A stretch of DNA of 64,000 nt from Mantamonas sphyraenae (GCA_026936335.1 JAPMXV010000020.1:1-64000); one strand, 5' to 3'; shown: positions 38,401-49,890, counted from the first letter of the stretch. Notes: a model not told the origin generated them from the letters alone. A program made the numbers and translations.

Positions 38401-39300
38401 ATGCTCTTCTGTGTGTACAACGTCAACGAAGCGCCGCTGCACGCCTCGCCCATCGGCAAGGGCAACTTTGCAGTCGATCTTAAGGGCAAGGTGACCCAGC
38501 CTCATCAGGACACGCTCTACTTTCTCTGCTCCAGCGACATTGCACTGCTTCGAGGTACAGTTTGCCATCACTTGCCACCCACACACGCACCCACAGCCAT
38601 GGGACAACCCTCTCCCTGCACAACGCACGCCTTTGTCCGCTGTGGCTGCGGCACCCGGGCGCGCGAGAGAAAAAGCGCGCGAAAAGCGCGCGCAAATCAC
38701 AATTCGATTCTCGGCTGACGTCGCCTGGGCACACGCCTCACAGACACGGAGCGCATTGTGCTGTTCTCCGACGTGCGCCCAGACACGATGCTGGGATACC
38801 TGAGCGCCGATCATCGCACGTGTGCGGTGAGTGTGGACGAGACGCCTCCGCAGACGGTGTACTTCCGGCGGGAAGAGATCCAAGTCGGGTGAGTTGAAAG
38901 TGCCCACACACGCACGCACACAGCACAGCAGATGAGAGGAAGACTGACACGCAAGGACGGGGGGCAGGACTCCGCCCAAGACTGGCGAGGTGGATGGTCT
39001 GCTTGCGGAACTGGAAGGGACGCCGAGTCGAGGCCTGGCGACGAAGAAGAGCAAGGGCCGAAAGAAGAAGCAGACAAAGCGACGCACGGAGATGAAGGAG
39101 GAGGAAGAAATGGCACCGAAGCGGAAACGCAGCTCACCGACACTGATTGATTCGGATGATGACGATGATGATGACAATGTCGAAAGGAAGGCGCTGACGG
39201 GTGCAGGCAAACGTCAACGGGTGGACTCGTACGCAGAGTCGGTTACCTCGATGGATTCATTCTCACAGGATTTCCGCATGGTGCAGACACAGGGTGCAGA

Positions 39301-39339
<39 letters not shown>

Positions 39340-40600
39340 TGACGCATTGGAGCTGGACGACGAGAGTGCGTCGACAAACGTCAGCGACGGCCAAGCGCGA
39401 AAGACAACCAGCAAAAACACAGGCAAAGATAAGAGTAGCAAAAGCAGCAGCAGCAGCAGCAGTAGCAGCAGAGGTGGCAAGGGCAAAGGCAGCCGCAAGA
39501 AGGAGAGCGAGATGGAAATGGAGGAGGAGGAGGGAGAGGAGGAGGAGGAAGAGGAGGCGGCGCTTGATCAGCTGGACTGGGAACAGTGCACAGGGCAATT
39601 TCCCGTGGCTCGCTGGGGCCACACGGCAGTGGAACGTGTGGACACGACGACAGGCAAAAAGACCATGCTTGTGTTTGGAGGAATGGGTCAGGCAGTGAGC
39701 CAGGCAGGGCGGCACAGTTCGTCGAGCAGCGAGCTTGTGGACGGGTTCTTGAGCGACCTGTGGGAATTGGACGTGCGGCAGCGACTGTGGCGACCATTGA
39801 ACACACGTGGAGATCGACCCTCGGGTCGAATGGGCCACACGGCGGTGGTGTACAAGGGAAGCATGTATGTGTATGGAGGGTCGACGGACGGGGTGTGGTT
39901 CCGTGACACGTATGCACTGGATCTGACCAGCCTGCAATGGCGCAAGGTGCAAACACAAGGGGAGCATGTGGCACGTGCATACCACAGTGCCACCATGGTG
40001 AACAACGAAATGGTCGTGTATGGAGGCACAGGTGCAGACAGCAACATTGTCGGTTCCATGCACTCCCTGGACCTGGATACCCTCACCTGGTCAGCCATGC
40101 CCGACAACACCCCCGTGGAGAAGAAAGACCATGTGCCGGAGGAACGATGTGGCCATGCCATGGTCCGTGTGGGCAACTCCTTGGTCATGTTTGGAGGCTG
40201 GGATGAGCCCCAAATCATGCCCAGCAATGTCTATCTCTTCAACATCTCCGACTGCGAGTGGACCCGTATGGACATGCATCCGGACAGTGAGACCCCGTCC
40301 ATGCGTACCTGGTTTGCCTACTCCCTCGTCTCGGACGCCCAACTCCTCATCAACGGTGGCTTTGGTCCCATCGAGGCCTCCAACGACTCGTATGTGTTGG
40401 ACATCCGTGAGGCCCGTTGGCAGCGTCTCACCATGGACGAGGACATCCCAGAGCTCAACCGAGCCACAGGCCACACCTCTTGCCTCGTCGACGGCCACCT
40501 GGTCTTTTTTGGCGGCGGCGACCAGTCCAACATTCTCAACAACGATTGGGTGGCACTGACACTGGATGCTGATGACGATGAGGAAGATGAGGAGGAGTAG
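38401..40600 (+). CDS. Kelch-repeat protein with novel N-terminal domain
   Basis: Exons 38401-38554, 38744-38888 and 38968-40600 (donors GTACAG, GTGAGT) give 643 aa; all phases match. Residues 1-100 form a compact, unrecognised domain (MLFCVYNVNEAPLH, then IVLFSDVRPDTMLGYLS). Next is a 200-residue low-complexity stretch with Lys, poly-Ser from AGC repeats, and acidic runs. A kelch propeller follows (about 300-630) with GHTAV and FGG/YGG repeats such as RMGHTAVVYKGSMYVYGGS and CGHAMVRVGNSLVMFGGW. Such proteins usually serve as protein-interaction platforms; partners unknown. The first intron contains a CG-rich alternating tract near 38657-38695. Tail is poly-acidic. Confidence 0.8.
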
Positions 40601-40737
40601 GATTGCGTCTGCATTGGAAGAAACTGCAATTGAACCCGCACCTCCATCGCTCACACTACACATTGCCCTGCCTTTTGCTCTGCCTTCCTGTTCCGTGCAC
40701 CCGTCCTCCGTTCCCTCGTTTGCCCCAGGATTTGGTG

Positions 40738-40815
40738 ATGGACATGTCAACACGGGAAAAGGGGGCGCAGCGCAGTGGGATGCAAGCTGCCGACGACGAC
40801 GCGACGATCAGATGA
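40738..40815 (+). CDS. Upstream ORF overlapping the PDE start (ATGA)
   Basis: A 25-codon ORF (MDMSTREKGAQRSGMQAAD and on) ends in TGA at 40813-40815, so its stop overlaps the PDE ATG at 40812 as ATGA. It could be a true uORF allowing termination-reinitiation. It could also be the real PDE N-terminus if one base is missing in the AAAAGGGGG run near 40756. The sequence alone cannot decide. Confidence 0.35.
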   Translation: MDMSTREKGAQRSGMQAADDDATIR

Positions 40816-43800
40816 CCTCCTCCATGGCCGATCGCATCACAGATGCACAGTACAAGGAGTTCCACACGGTGGAGTTTGACATGTGGAAGTACTCGGAACC
40901 AGAGCTGCAGGCGTTTCTCTATCGCATGTTCATGTCCGAGTTTGGCATGGCAGAGGAATTGAACCTGGACGGCGCCTGTATGGAACGCTTCATCGAAGCG
41001 GTGAGCAGTTCGTACAACGACGTGCCCTTCCACAACCTCTACCACGCCACCACCGTCACCAACATGTTCTTCATCCTCCTCAGCGACCCTGCCTTTGAGT
41101 TCATCACCACCCTGCAGCGTTTTGCCCTTCTGCTCGCTGCGGTTTGCCACGATCTCAACCACCCAGGCCTCAGCAATCCGTATCACATCAACGCAAAGAG
41201 TGCCCTCGTACGTGTATCCCCTTTGTCCACCCACTTCCCACCTCTCCCATGCCCGTCCCACCCGTGCCCGACCCCTACATTGAACAGAACACGGCTAGTT
41301 TTGCGCCATGCCCGACGAAAGAGGAGTTTTGCCTCCGTCTCCGGACACCTTTGAACGCCTTGTCGTCGACCACACGGCGCGTACCCACTCCTACCACACC
41401 CACTCTGCACCGCACACACACGTGTCGCTGGCATGGGGCCGGTCTGGCACGCGTTTACGTGCGGATGAAGCCCCTGGACGACGGCAGAGTGGCTGCGAGA
41501 GGGACCGCATTTTTGGATGCTCCCTTTTTGGGTCTCGTCGCAAGCCAAACTGACCCAGGAACCAACGGGGGTGTTTTGCACGCCACACACACACACAGGC
41601 ACTGGTGTACAATGACAACTCTCCGCTGGAGAACCATCATTGTGCCATTACGTTCACGCTGCTGGGTCAGGAGGAAACCAACGTCACTAGCACGCTGACG
41701 CCGGAGCAATTCACGCAACTGCGCAGCATCGTAGTTTACATCATCCTGCAAAGGTAGCGTTTTTTGTTGGAGGGGGCTGCCCACACGATGTCATGGGATA
41801 CTCACACATGCACACACATGCATACACACACACACACACAGTGACATGAAGCACCACGACACCATCATGGGAAAGATGGAAGCGTTTGTGGACAGCTTCG
41901 AGGGCAACGATGTGCAACTGCCCACCATGGAGGACGAAGAGAAGCAATTCCTCCTCCTGTCGGCCTTTCTTTTCAAGTGTGCCGATGTGTCCAACGAAAC
42001 AAGGTGCGTGTGAGGAAGGGGCTGTCTCAGCGACGCTAGCAGGGGGGGCTTGTGTGTGTGTGTGAGAAAACGGACCCTCCATTGGCTGACACTGGTTTTT
42101 CTATCTGGCCCTGTGGCGTTGCGGACGTGTGCATTTGTCACCCGTCGTCTTTATGTGGCGGTGGTGGTGGTGTGTATTGTGTGTGCACGGGTGTCGTTGG
42201 ATGCATTCCCACTTGCAGGCCGTGGACGACGTGCCGGTTGTGGGCCGAGTCGTTGTTTCGGGAGTACGATGTGCAGAACCGTTTGGAGAACGAAAACGGC
42301 CTCCCGGTGACGCCGTACATGGACAGGGCCCACGTGGTGGTGCCAGACTCGCAGCTGTGGTTTGCCCAAACCATTCTGACGCCCATGTACAAATTGCTTG
42401 CCCGCATTGTGCCTTCGCTGGGCTGGCTGGTGGAGAACGTGGAAACCAACACGGCCCACTGGGAGCAGCAGATCAACAGCAACAACAGCAGCAGCAAGGG
42501 CGCACAGGCGGGGCAGAAGGACGATGAAGAGGAATCGGAGGAGGACAAGCTCATTGACGCCAAATTGGACCAAGTGTACGAACATCTGCGCACACGCAGG
42601 GCCAACAGCGACTTCCAACTGGTGGTGGGGTCCACCAACGCCCTGGGATTCGACACCAGCATTGAACACGCACAAGAGCATGGCATCACCCTGCAGATTC
42701 CAAGCACAAACACAGACACAGAGGCCGTCACCAAGAATGTGCCCCCTGGTAGTCCCGTCTTTCGTCTCTTTGAACCCGTGCCCGAACTCTCCGCCTCCAG
42801 CCGTGCCACCCTCACCTTTGACAAGACTCAGGTGGGCAGCAACAGCAGCAGCGGCAACAGCAACAGCAGCAGCAGCGCCAGTGGTTTGACACGATCCCTG
42901 TCTGCCGAGGCAGGAGGGGGTAGTGAGGATGGAGGTGACGGAGGCGACGGAGGCGATGGTGGCAGCAAGAACAGCAACGGCACAGGCAGCAGTCTGTCGT
43001 TGGACATGAGCGTGATGACCTCTGCGGCGGACAACAGGGGCGAGGAGATTGTGTTGGAGGAGCACGACGAGACGTTGCACACGCCACGCACGGCCATCAA
43101 GCGTCTGACATACAAGATTGGAGGCTGTGTGTTGGAGATGCAACACCAGACGTTTGTGCGCAAGGTGGGCGAGATGTTCACCGACGACGAGGGCAAACCC
43201 TACCAGTTTTCCGAGGAGGAGCTGGCCTCCCTGAAGACCATTGAGTTCAACATGTGGAACTACAGCGAGAAGCAGCTGTTGACACTGTTGGAGCACATGT
43301 TCTACGACATGGGCTTTGTGGACACCTTTCACATCCCACGCGAAACCCTGCGCGCCTTCCTCACCACCATCTACGCCACGTACAACCGCACGGCGTTCCA
43401 CAACATTGTGCACGCCTTTACGGTCACCCAAGCCATGTACACCTTCCTCAACACGCCCCAGGTGGCCAAGGCCCTGGACAGCAAGCTCATCGAAATGGCC
43501 CTCCTCGTCTCGGCCATCTGTCACGACGTCCATCACCCGGGTCTCTCCAATGGCTTCCAGAACAATGCGGCCACCAGTTTGGCGGTGGTCTACAACGACC
43601 AGAGTCCCCTGGAGAACCATCATGCAAGCGTGGCCTTTTCCATCCTCAACCACCGCGAAACAAACATCTTCCGCAACCTGAGTGCCAAGGATTGGCGCAC
43701 GGTGCGTGAGACCATGCTGCGATGCATCTTGGCCACAGATATGGCCAAACACTTTCCGTATGTGGCCGACCTCCGCGTGTCTCTCACCGAGGGTGAGGCC

Positions 43801-44256
43801 GCCCAGCGCGAGCAGTCTCCCAACGGCGAAGTGGACCCCCTGTGGTGGACCTCGGACCCTGAGCTGTACCGTCTGTCCACAGTCATGCTCATGAAGTGCT
43901 CCGATATCTCCAACGAGGCGCGGCCCTTTGACGAAGTGAGCAAGAAGTGGGCAAACTCCCTCCTCGAGGAGTGGTTCGGCCAGAGCGACATGGAAAAGGC
44001 CCAGGGCTTGCCTGTCACCGAGATGATGGATCCGGAAAAGGTCGATCTGATCAACACCCAGGTCGGCTTCATCCAGTACGTCCTCCTCCCGTGCTTCAAT
44101 GTTTTTGTCCAGCTCTTCCCCGACCTGCAGTACATTGTCGACGCCATCTCGGAGAACAAGGAGAAGTGGAGCAACTACGAGGGCAACGCACGCCCTTGGG
44201 ATGAAAAGAGTGACAAAGGGGACACCGGCGACGCCGATGTGTCTGTGGAAGAGTGA
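40812..44256 (+). CDS. Tandem-domain cyclic nucleotide phosphodiesterase (two PDE catalytic domains)
   Basis: Exons 40812-41207, 41599-41753, 41842-42003 and 42219-44256 give 916 aa; every splice restores known PDE wording. Domain 1 (about 10-300) has FHNLYHAT, VCHDLNHPGLSNPYHINA, ENHHCAITF, KCADVSNETRPW and the purine-contact Gln in DSQLWF. An acidic/Ser-rich linker (about 310-570) follows. Domain 2 (about 600-895) has FHNIVHAFT, ICHDVHHPGLSNGFQNN, ENHHASVAF, KCSDISNEARPF and NTQVGFI. Both hold the HDxxHxxxxN metal signature and the downstream Asp, so both look active on cAMP and/or cGMP. Two complete class I PDE domains in one chain is rare; animal PDEs have one plus GAF or other regulatory domains. 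The start could also be the ATG at 40824. Confidence 0.92.
41823..41841. repeat. CA microsatellite at PDE intron 2 acceptor
   Basis: About nine CA repeats run into the AG of the intron-2 acceptor (41840-41841). A similar, shorter CA run precedes the intron-1 acceptor at 41583-41598. Both sit where a polypyrimidine tract would be expected. Confidence 0.85.
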
Positions 44257-44302
44257 ATGAATCGATGATCATGAACACGCGATAAATACATCCACGACAC
44301 TC

Positions 44303-47300
44303 TCACTGCTCCGATCCACTCGCGTCCATGCTGATCACGCTGATGGATGACAATTGGCCTCTGAGCATGGCCAATTCAGCCTGCATCTGCTCCACCTCGG
44401 CTTGGATCAGCCGTTCTTGCTCCTGTTGCTCCCACATGCGGTCGCGCTGGTCCAGGTTCTCCATGCGGATGGCTTCAATGTCAGTTGCATCGTCTTGTGT
44501 TTTGTCCTGGTTCTCCAGCAACGAGTCGGCCCGCGAGCGACCTCGCAGACGCGCCCCCACAGAAGAAACTGCTGCCGACATTCGTGTGATGGGTTCAGGC
44601 ACTCCTTGGCCCTCGTCCAGGTCATCCCACTCGTCGTCGTCGTCGGGCATGGCCTCCGGAGGCGGCGGTGCAAACATGCTTTCTGTAAACGCGCGCAGTC
44701 TGCCCATCACCGTGCCCGAACGCTGTCGACCCGTGTCTCCAATGCCATCCTGTTGCACGTCAGTGTCTTGCACGGCACCCACGCCGGATCCGTGTGGTTT
44801 CTGTTGCTGATGCTGCTGTTTGAGCGCCTGCACACGAAGTTCCTGAGCACGCGTTTCACGCCTTCGCCGCCTGTCACGCTCACGCGCTGCTTTCGGATTG
44901 CGGTACGGGTTCTCCTCGCGTGGAGCCAGCAGAGAAGCACTCTCTGAAGGGTCGGCTGCATTGGCCTCCCTTTGCGAGGGCTGGCCGCTGTCCATGGGGT
45001 GTTCGCGGAAAAAGTTGGTCAGGCCGCGCAGGCGTGTGACCGCACCCCCTGCCATGACACTGTTGGTACGTGAACGGCGGTCATTGGCCAGCCGTTCACC
45101 TTGCTGGCGGTACTGTAGGGCGGAGGAGTCGGCGCCGTGTTGCGCTTGCAAGCGAGTTTGCAGACGATCCGCAACCACGTCCAGTTGGTACGTGTGTGTG
45201 TCCACAATGTCCACCATCTTGAGAGCCTTTGCGTTGGCCGTGTCCAGCACGGTCTGCCAGCTGTACTCTTCCTTCTCTTCCTTGCGCCGCTGGTACACAA
45301 AGGCAAAGCCGCCGCAACAACACAACGCAAGGGGAAACAAAGGGATCACAATCACCCACGGTTGATCCTCCTCCTCAGGCTGCGGCTCCTTGCGTCGCGT
45401 AAACGTGTCGCCCTGCACGCATTCGGTGTTTCCCCCAACACCACCACCTCCTGACGACGAGGAGGAGGAAGAGGTGTTGTCACTGCGTCGTGGTGTGCCA
45501 AACTCGCACAGCTTGCACTGTGCCAACCCAGATGTGTCTGCGTACGCCTGTGCCCCGTCGCAGGGCAGGCACGTTGCACTTCCGCTCACGTTCTGAAACG
45601 TGCCCACTGTGCAATTGCTGCACACCCTGCCTGTGCCATTGGCATATGTGCCCGGTGCACACGGCGTGCACTGAGTGGCTCCCAGACGTCCCTGGGTGGA
45701 GTTGCCCACGCCGCACGGGAAGCAAGACACACTCGCATTGCCCGGTTGATAGTGGCCCAGGGCACACAGGCTGCAATTGGCGCTGCCATTCGAAGCGGCA
45801 TACGAGCCAGGCAGACACGCCACACACACTTGCATCCCCTCCTGTGGAGCATGCTTCCCTGCAACGCACGCCTCGCATCCTGTCGCCGATCCATTGCGAG
45901 GTTGCACATGACCACGCGCACACAGTGTGCACGACGATTGGCCACCCTGTGTGGCATAAGACCCAGGGGCGCACGGGGTGCATGCGTCGCTGCCCCATGC
46001 GTCCGCAAATGTGCCTGGTGCGCACGGAAGGCAAGCCGAGCTCTGGCCACTCTGCGACTGATATGTGCCTGGTGCACACACGTGACACTGGTTCTGACCC
46101 GTGGTGTTGCTAAACGAGCCGGTGGGGCATGCATCGCATGTAGTACGTCCCTGCGACGATTGGAATGTACCCGTGGGACAGGCGTCACATGTGGATTGGC
46201 CGCTGACGTTGTTGAAGCTGCCCGGGGCACACGGCGGACATGTTCCCTGGCCCGGTTGGTCCGAGTAGCTGCCCGGTTGGCACAGAAAGCATCGTGTCAG
46301 TCCGGTGGCGTTGTTGAACTGGCCACGCGGACATTCGGGGCACGTGACCAACGATGCATTGTTGCTGAACGTGCCCACCGCACACGGCTGGCACGCGCGC
46401 ACGTCATACTGTCCCAGCGGACACCCGATGATACGCAATGTGAGGCCGACGGTGTCGCCATACAGCTCCTGGACGGCCCGTGGATCGAGACCCGCGTACG
46501 CAATGGCAAACCGCTTGGTTTGGATGGCCCAGGTCATGATGTCAAACTCGTCCCCGACCACGGGCACAAATGGCTCCATGCGCAACACAGACAGAGTGGC
46601 GTTTGTTTCCACGTTGGACGGCAACGGGGGTTGGATGGCCACCACGTCGTAGCTGCTGCCTGCCACTCGCCCACCGATCTGAATGCGCACATTGCCAGCT
46701 CGAAGCTGTTCGTACGACTGGATGACCATGCGTCCGTACGACGCCGTAGCTGGATTTGTGGCCACGGAGGCAGGCTGACAGACGCCCGGGCTCACCACGC
46801 CGCCGCGGTTGTCCACGTTGCCATCCACCTTGGCACCGTTTGCGTCTGTGCCACTCAGCATGCCTGCGTGCAGTCTCGTGTGCACAAACACCACCAGTGT
46901 GCCTCCGTTGAGACAGGTCAGCGCAGACGAGCCGTACTGGTCGAAGCGGTCGAAGCGCAGTTTGCCCGAATCCACACGCACCGCGCCGCTGTTGCGCGTG
47001 TCCACCACAATTTCCGCTGTGTCGGTGCCTGCAACTGCGCCCACAATGGTGCCCGATGGCTCGTTGTACATCGCACACCCGCTGCTGTCCGGGCAGGAAA
47101 TGCCCGCGCCGGCCGCAGTTGCAGTCAGGATTCCCTGGTTTCGCAACGAAGCCTGCGTGCGCAGCTGCAGGTTTGATCCTGTCCATGTCAAGGTGCCTGC
47201 ATTGACCAGCTGCACGGTGGACACCTGCTTGGTGCCTCCCGTGCCCACAGACACTGTGGTGGCGCCCTGAAGGACCACGCGGCCGTCGCTGCCTCCGTCT

Positions 47301-49789
47301 ACACTTCCGCCCAGCCATGACAGACTGCTCGACACAAACAGAGAGGCACCCAACTCTGCATGCATCGAAGCACTGTCACGCACAGTGGCACTGGCCACAG
47401 CCACCGTGCAGGAGCTGTTGGCCACGCATCGCAAGGCACCGCTGGCCTGCACGTCGACAGCTCCATTGCCTGTCAGCGTGGCGCCTGCGTACATGTTCAA
47501 GGGACGCTGAAGTTGCAGTTGCATGAGTGGGGCGACGGTGACACTGCCCATGGCGTCGACACGGGGGACCCCTGCGTCGAGGCGCACCACGCCACGTGTA
47601 ATGTCCAGTGTACCGTAGAGACGCACGGCACATGCCACACGCCACGACGCCGCATTGCCTGCGTTCTGTTGCACCTGCACGGTGGCGCCACTCTCCACCA
47701 CCAGTGTACCTGTGCCAGCAAACTGGGTTTGACTGCGTACGAGCATGCTGCTGGAGGGCAGCAGCACAAGGTGAGCACCTGCGTTGAGCATCACCACTTG
47801 GATGTTGTCCACACCGTCGACATCCATGCCTGGCGACGTGCCTGCAGCCACACGCACGGTGCCAGCCACCGTGGCCTGCGATTCCGTCACACGAACCCCT
47901 CCGGCGAGGGTCACGTTGTACACGCCTCCCAGAGTGCCTCGTGTCCATCGCACGGCACGCACAAAGTCCATGTCTGCCTCTTGTGCGGTGACGGTGCACC
48001 TGTCGAGCAGCGTGACCACGTCGATGCGCACTGTTTCCGTTGGCCCCGCATTGGCCGCACGCATCCCTCGCATCGTGCACTGGTCACACAGCAGCAACTC
48101 GGTGGCATCTGTGCCTGTGGCCTGTGTCACGCTGCCTGTGTACACGTCCACATTCTTCACGCTGAGCCTCCCTTGAGGCGCAATGTCCATGCGACCCTGC
48201 TGCGACACCAGCGCCTCTGTCTGCACCGTGCCACGGGTGATGCTCGCCTGTCCCGCCTCTTGATTGTACCAGGGTGTGTTGAACACAAGCAGGGTAGCGA
48301 CGGCGGCCAGCGAAACGGATGTGGTGCCGTTTGTGCGCACGCTACTGGCTGCATCCAAGGCCAGCAGGGTGCCCGGTGCATTCAGGTGAAGATTGGCGCC
48401 TGGCGTTGTGTCGATGTGAGCGCCTGCGTCCAGGTGCAATGTGACTGTGTTTGTACTCCACAGCAAAGTGGCCCCAGGTTGTGCTGCACGCAGCGTGCAT
48501 CCTGCCAGCACCTTTGTTTGGCCCACTGCATTGCCACGGAGGTGCATTGTGGCGCCGTTCAACACGTCCACGCTGCACGCGCTGCTGTTTCCTCCGTTGT
48601 TCGCCACCGAAGCGTCGAGACGCAACCCTTCCCAATCCAGGGTCCCTGTGACCTGCACAGTGCCCTGCACACCCAAGGGCGACAAGCGATCCACGTGGAC
48701 ATTGTGTAGACGCGAACCCTGACCCACGTACGTGTACTCCTGGCTGCGAAGAGAGACAAGGCCGTCACCCAACAGTTGTGTACCGGGACGCAGCATGAGA
48801 AGGCCCAGCTGTTGGATGAACGAATGACCCGAGGTTGTAACGAGTGTGCCAGCCACATCGGACACTTGTGCGGTGTTTTCCACACTGCCACGCGTCAGTG
48901 TGAAGGACGCCTGCGGGGATTGCACAAACGATGGCACCCCAAGCCTCAAGACGGCGGTGTCGTTGGCTTGGTTGTCCACCACCACGCTGCCATTGTTGGA
49001 CCACACACAGGGGCTGCATCCAAGCGAGGCAATAAGGGACGCCGTCTGGCCCAGAGCCACCTCGACGCGTCCCGTGTTCACCCACTCCACGGCTGCGTCC
49101 ATCTGAACGTCTCCAGACGTCCATGTCGTGCGTCCGTGTGTGGCCACACGCACGTGTTTGAGCTGTGCAATAATCGAGGCCAGGCCCGTGAGGCTCAATT
49201 GCCCTGTGGGGGCCACCGTCACGGTGTGTGGCAGGGAGGGTTCGGCAAAGCTGGATCTCAATATCCCCGACGACACCTCCAATGTGCCGTTGACGTACAG
49301 ACACGACGCAGATGGTGTGTATGCATCCGCACTCACGCTGTGTGTACTTGCGGCACACACAAACTCGGCCACAGGTTGGGCCGGAAGTGAGCGAAGACGA
49401 AGCGAGGCTCCCGGATGGACGGTGGAACCCAGCAAGTTGACCAGCAGTGTGTGTTGCACCTGCAACACGGGCGCAGACGTGCCCAGAGTCTGTGTCTCGA
49501 CGTTGCTGCGACCCAGAGTCAGGTTTCCAATGGAGGTCGGCCCTGTGTCAAGGGTAATCACACACCCGCCGGCACAAGCGGACGGGGCAATCACCACGGT
49601 GTCGTTGAAGCCTGGCACGCTGTTGTCTTGCCAATTGCTGGCTGTGGACCAGCTCCCGCCTGCGCTGGCAGTCCAATGTACCACTCGTGCGGTGGCAACG
49701 GAGGACGGCAGAACGAGGCTCAACCAAACACAGCTAACCAGCAGCGTGAGATGCACCTGGTGCCGTGTCAAGCGCGCAAAAGGTGTCAT
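44303..49789 (-). CDS. Large type I membrane protein with Cys-rich GCC2/GCC3 (TNFR/ephrin-receptor-like) repeats
   Basis: The 1828-residue intronless product starts with a signal peptide (MTPFARLTRHQVHLTLLVSC, GTCACCATGA start context). About 1000 residues of beta-helix-like repeats follow (GGSWSTASNWQDNSVPGFND at the front, many GTVQV-type strands). Next come some fifteen Cys modules (about 1116-1440) of the form C-PC-PGSY-----G---C, as in CPTGSFSNTTGQNQC. One TM helix (near 1485, VIVIPLFPLALCCCGGFAF) and a 330-residue cytoplasmic tail follow, the tail with coiled-coil and Arg/Gln-rich parts. The ectodomain is rich in sequons. It looks like a cell-surface receptor or adhesin; ligand unknown. 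It lies 101 nt downstream of the CH-LIM gene on the same strand. Confidence 0.85.
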   Translation of the reverse strand: MTPFARLTRHQVHLTLLVSCVWLSLVLPSSVATARVVHWTASAGGSWSTASNWQDNSVPGFNDTVVIAPSACAGGCVITLDTGPTSIGNLTLGRSNVETQTLGTSAPVLQVQHTLLVNLLGSTVHPGASLRLRSLPAQPVAEFVCAASTHSVSADAYTPSASCLYVNGTLEVSSGILRSSFAEPSLPHTVTVAPTGQLSLTGLASIIAQLKHVRVATHGRTTWTSGDVQMDAAVEWVNTGRVEVALGQTASLIASLGCSPCVWSNNGSVVVDNQANDTAVLRLGVPSFVQSPQASFTLTRGSVENTAQVSDVAGTLVTTSGHSFIQQLGLLMLRPGTQLLGDGLVSLRSQEYTYVGQGSRLHNVHVDRLSPLGVQGTVQVTGTLDWEGLRLDASVANNGGNSSACSVDVLNGATMHLRGNAVGQTKVLAGCTLRAAQPGATLLWSTNTVTLHLDAGAHIDTTPGANLHLNAPGTLLALDAASSVRTNGTTSVSLAAVATLLVFNTPWYNQEAGQASITRGTVQTEALVSQQGRMDIAPQGRLSVKNVDVYTGSVTQATGTDATELLLCDQCTMRGMRAANAGPTETVRIDVVTLLDRCTVTAQEADMDFVRAVRWTRGTLGGVYNVTLAGGVRVTESQATVAGTVRVAAGTSPGMDVDGVDNIQVVMLNAGAHLVLLPSSSMLVRSQTQFAGTGTLVVESGATVQVQQNAGNAASWRVACAVRLYGTLDITRGVVRLDAGVPRVDAMGSVTVAPLMQLQLQRPLNMYAGATLTGNGAVDVQASGALRCVANSSCTVAVASATVRDSASMHAELGASLFVSSSLSWLGGSVDGGSDGRVVLQGATTVSVGTGGTKQVSTVQLVNAGTLTWTGSNLQLRTQASLRNQGILTATAAGAGISCPDSSGCAMYNEPSGTIVGAVAGTDTAEIVVDTRNSGAVRVDSGKLRFDRFDQYGSSALTCLNGGTLVVFVHTRLHAGMLSGTDANGAKVDGNVDNRGGVVSPGVCQPASVATNPATASYGRMVIQSYEQLRAGNVRIQIGGRVAGSSYDVVAIQPPLPSNVETNATLSVLRMEPFVPVVGDEFDIMTWAIQTKRFAIAYAGLDPRAVQELYGDTVGLTLRIIGCPLGQYDVRACQPCAVGTFSNNASLVTCPECPRGQFNNATGLTRCFLCQPGSYSDQPGQGTCPPCAPGSFNNVSGQSTCDACPTGTFQSSQGRTTCDACPTGSFSNTTGQNQCHVCAPGTYQSQSGQSSACLPCAPGTFADAWGSDACTPCAPGSYATQGGQSSCTLCARGHVQPRNGSATGCEACVAGKHAPQEGMQVCVACLPGSYAASNGSANCSLCALGHYQPGNASVSCFPCGVGNSTQGRLGATQCTPCAPGTYANGTGRVCSNCTVGTFQNVSGSATCLPCDGAQAYADTSGLAQCKLCEFGTPRRSDNTSSSSSSSGGGGVGGNTECVQGDTFTRRKEPQPEEEDQPWVIVIPLFPLALCCCGGFAFVYQRRKEEKEEYSWQTVLDTANAKALKMVDIVDTHTYQLDVVADRLQTRLQAQHGADSSALQYRQQGERLANDRRSRTNSVMAGGAVTRLRGLTNFFREHPMDSGQPSQREANAADPSESASLLAPREENPYRNPKAARERDRRRRRETRAQELRVQALKQQHQQQKPHGSGVGAVQDTDVQQDGIGDTGRQRSGTVMGRLRAFTESMFAPPPPEAMPDDDDEWDDLDEGQGVPEPITRMSAAVSSVGARLRGRSRADSLLENQDKTQDDATDIEAIRMENLDQRDRMWEQQEQERLIQAEVEQMQAELAMLRGQLSSISVISMDASGSEQ

Positions 49790-49890
49790 GGTGACCAGGG
49801 CTGTGTTTGGGTGGATGAGATGTGCCGGGGAAGAGAGGAGTGGGAGAAGGAAATTGATTGGCACAGCCAGGGATCTGATGGAGGCACAAC

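Noticed and set aside
38657-38700. CG-rich alternating tract in the kelch intron as Z-DNA or replication origin
   Set aside because: Short and inside an intron of a GC-rich genome; nothing beyond composition supports it.
42151-43752. 533-codon minus-strand frame opposite the PDE
   Set aside because: Antisense shadow; the plus strand encodes an unmistakable PDE domain.
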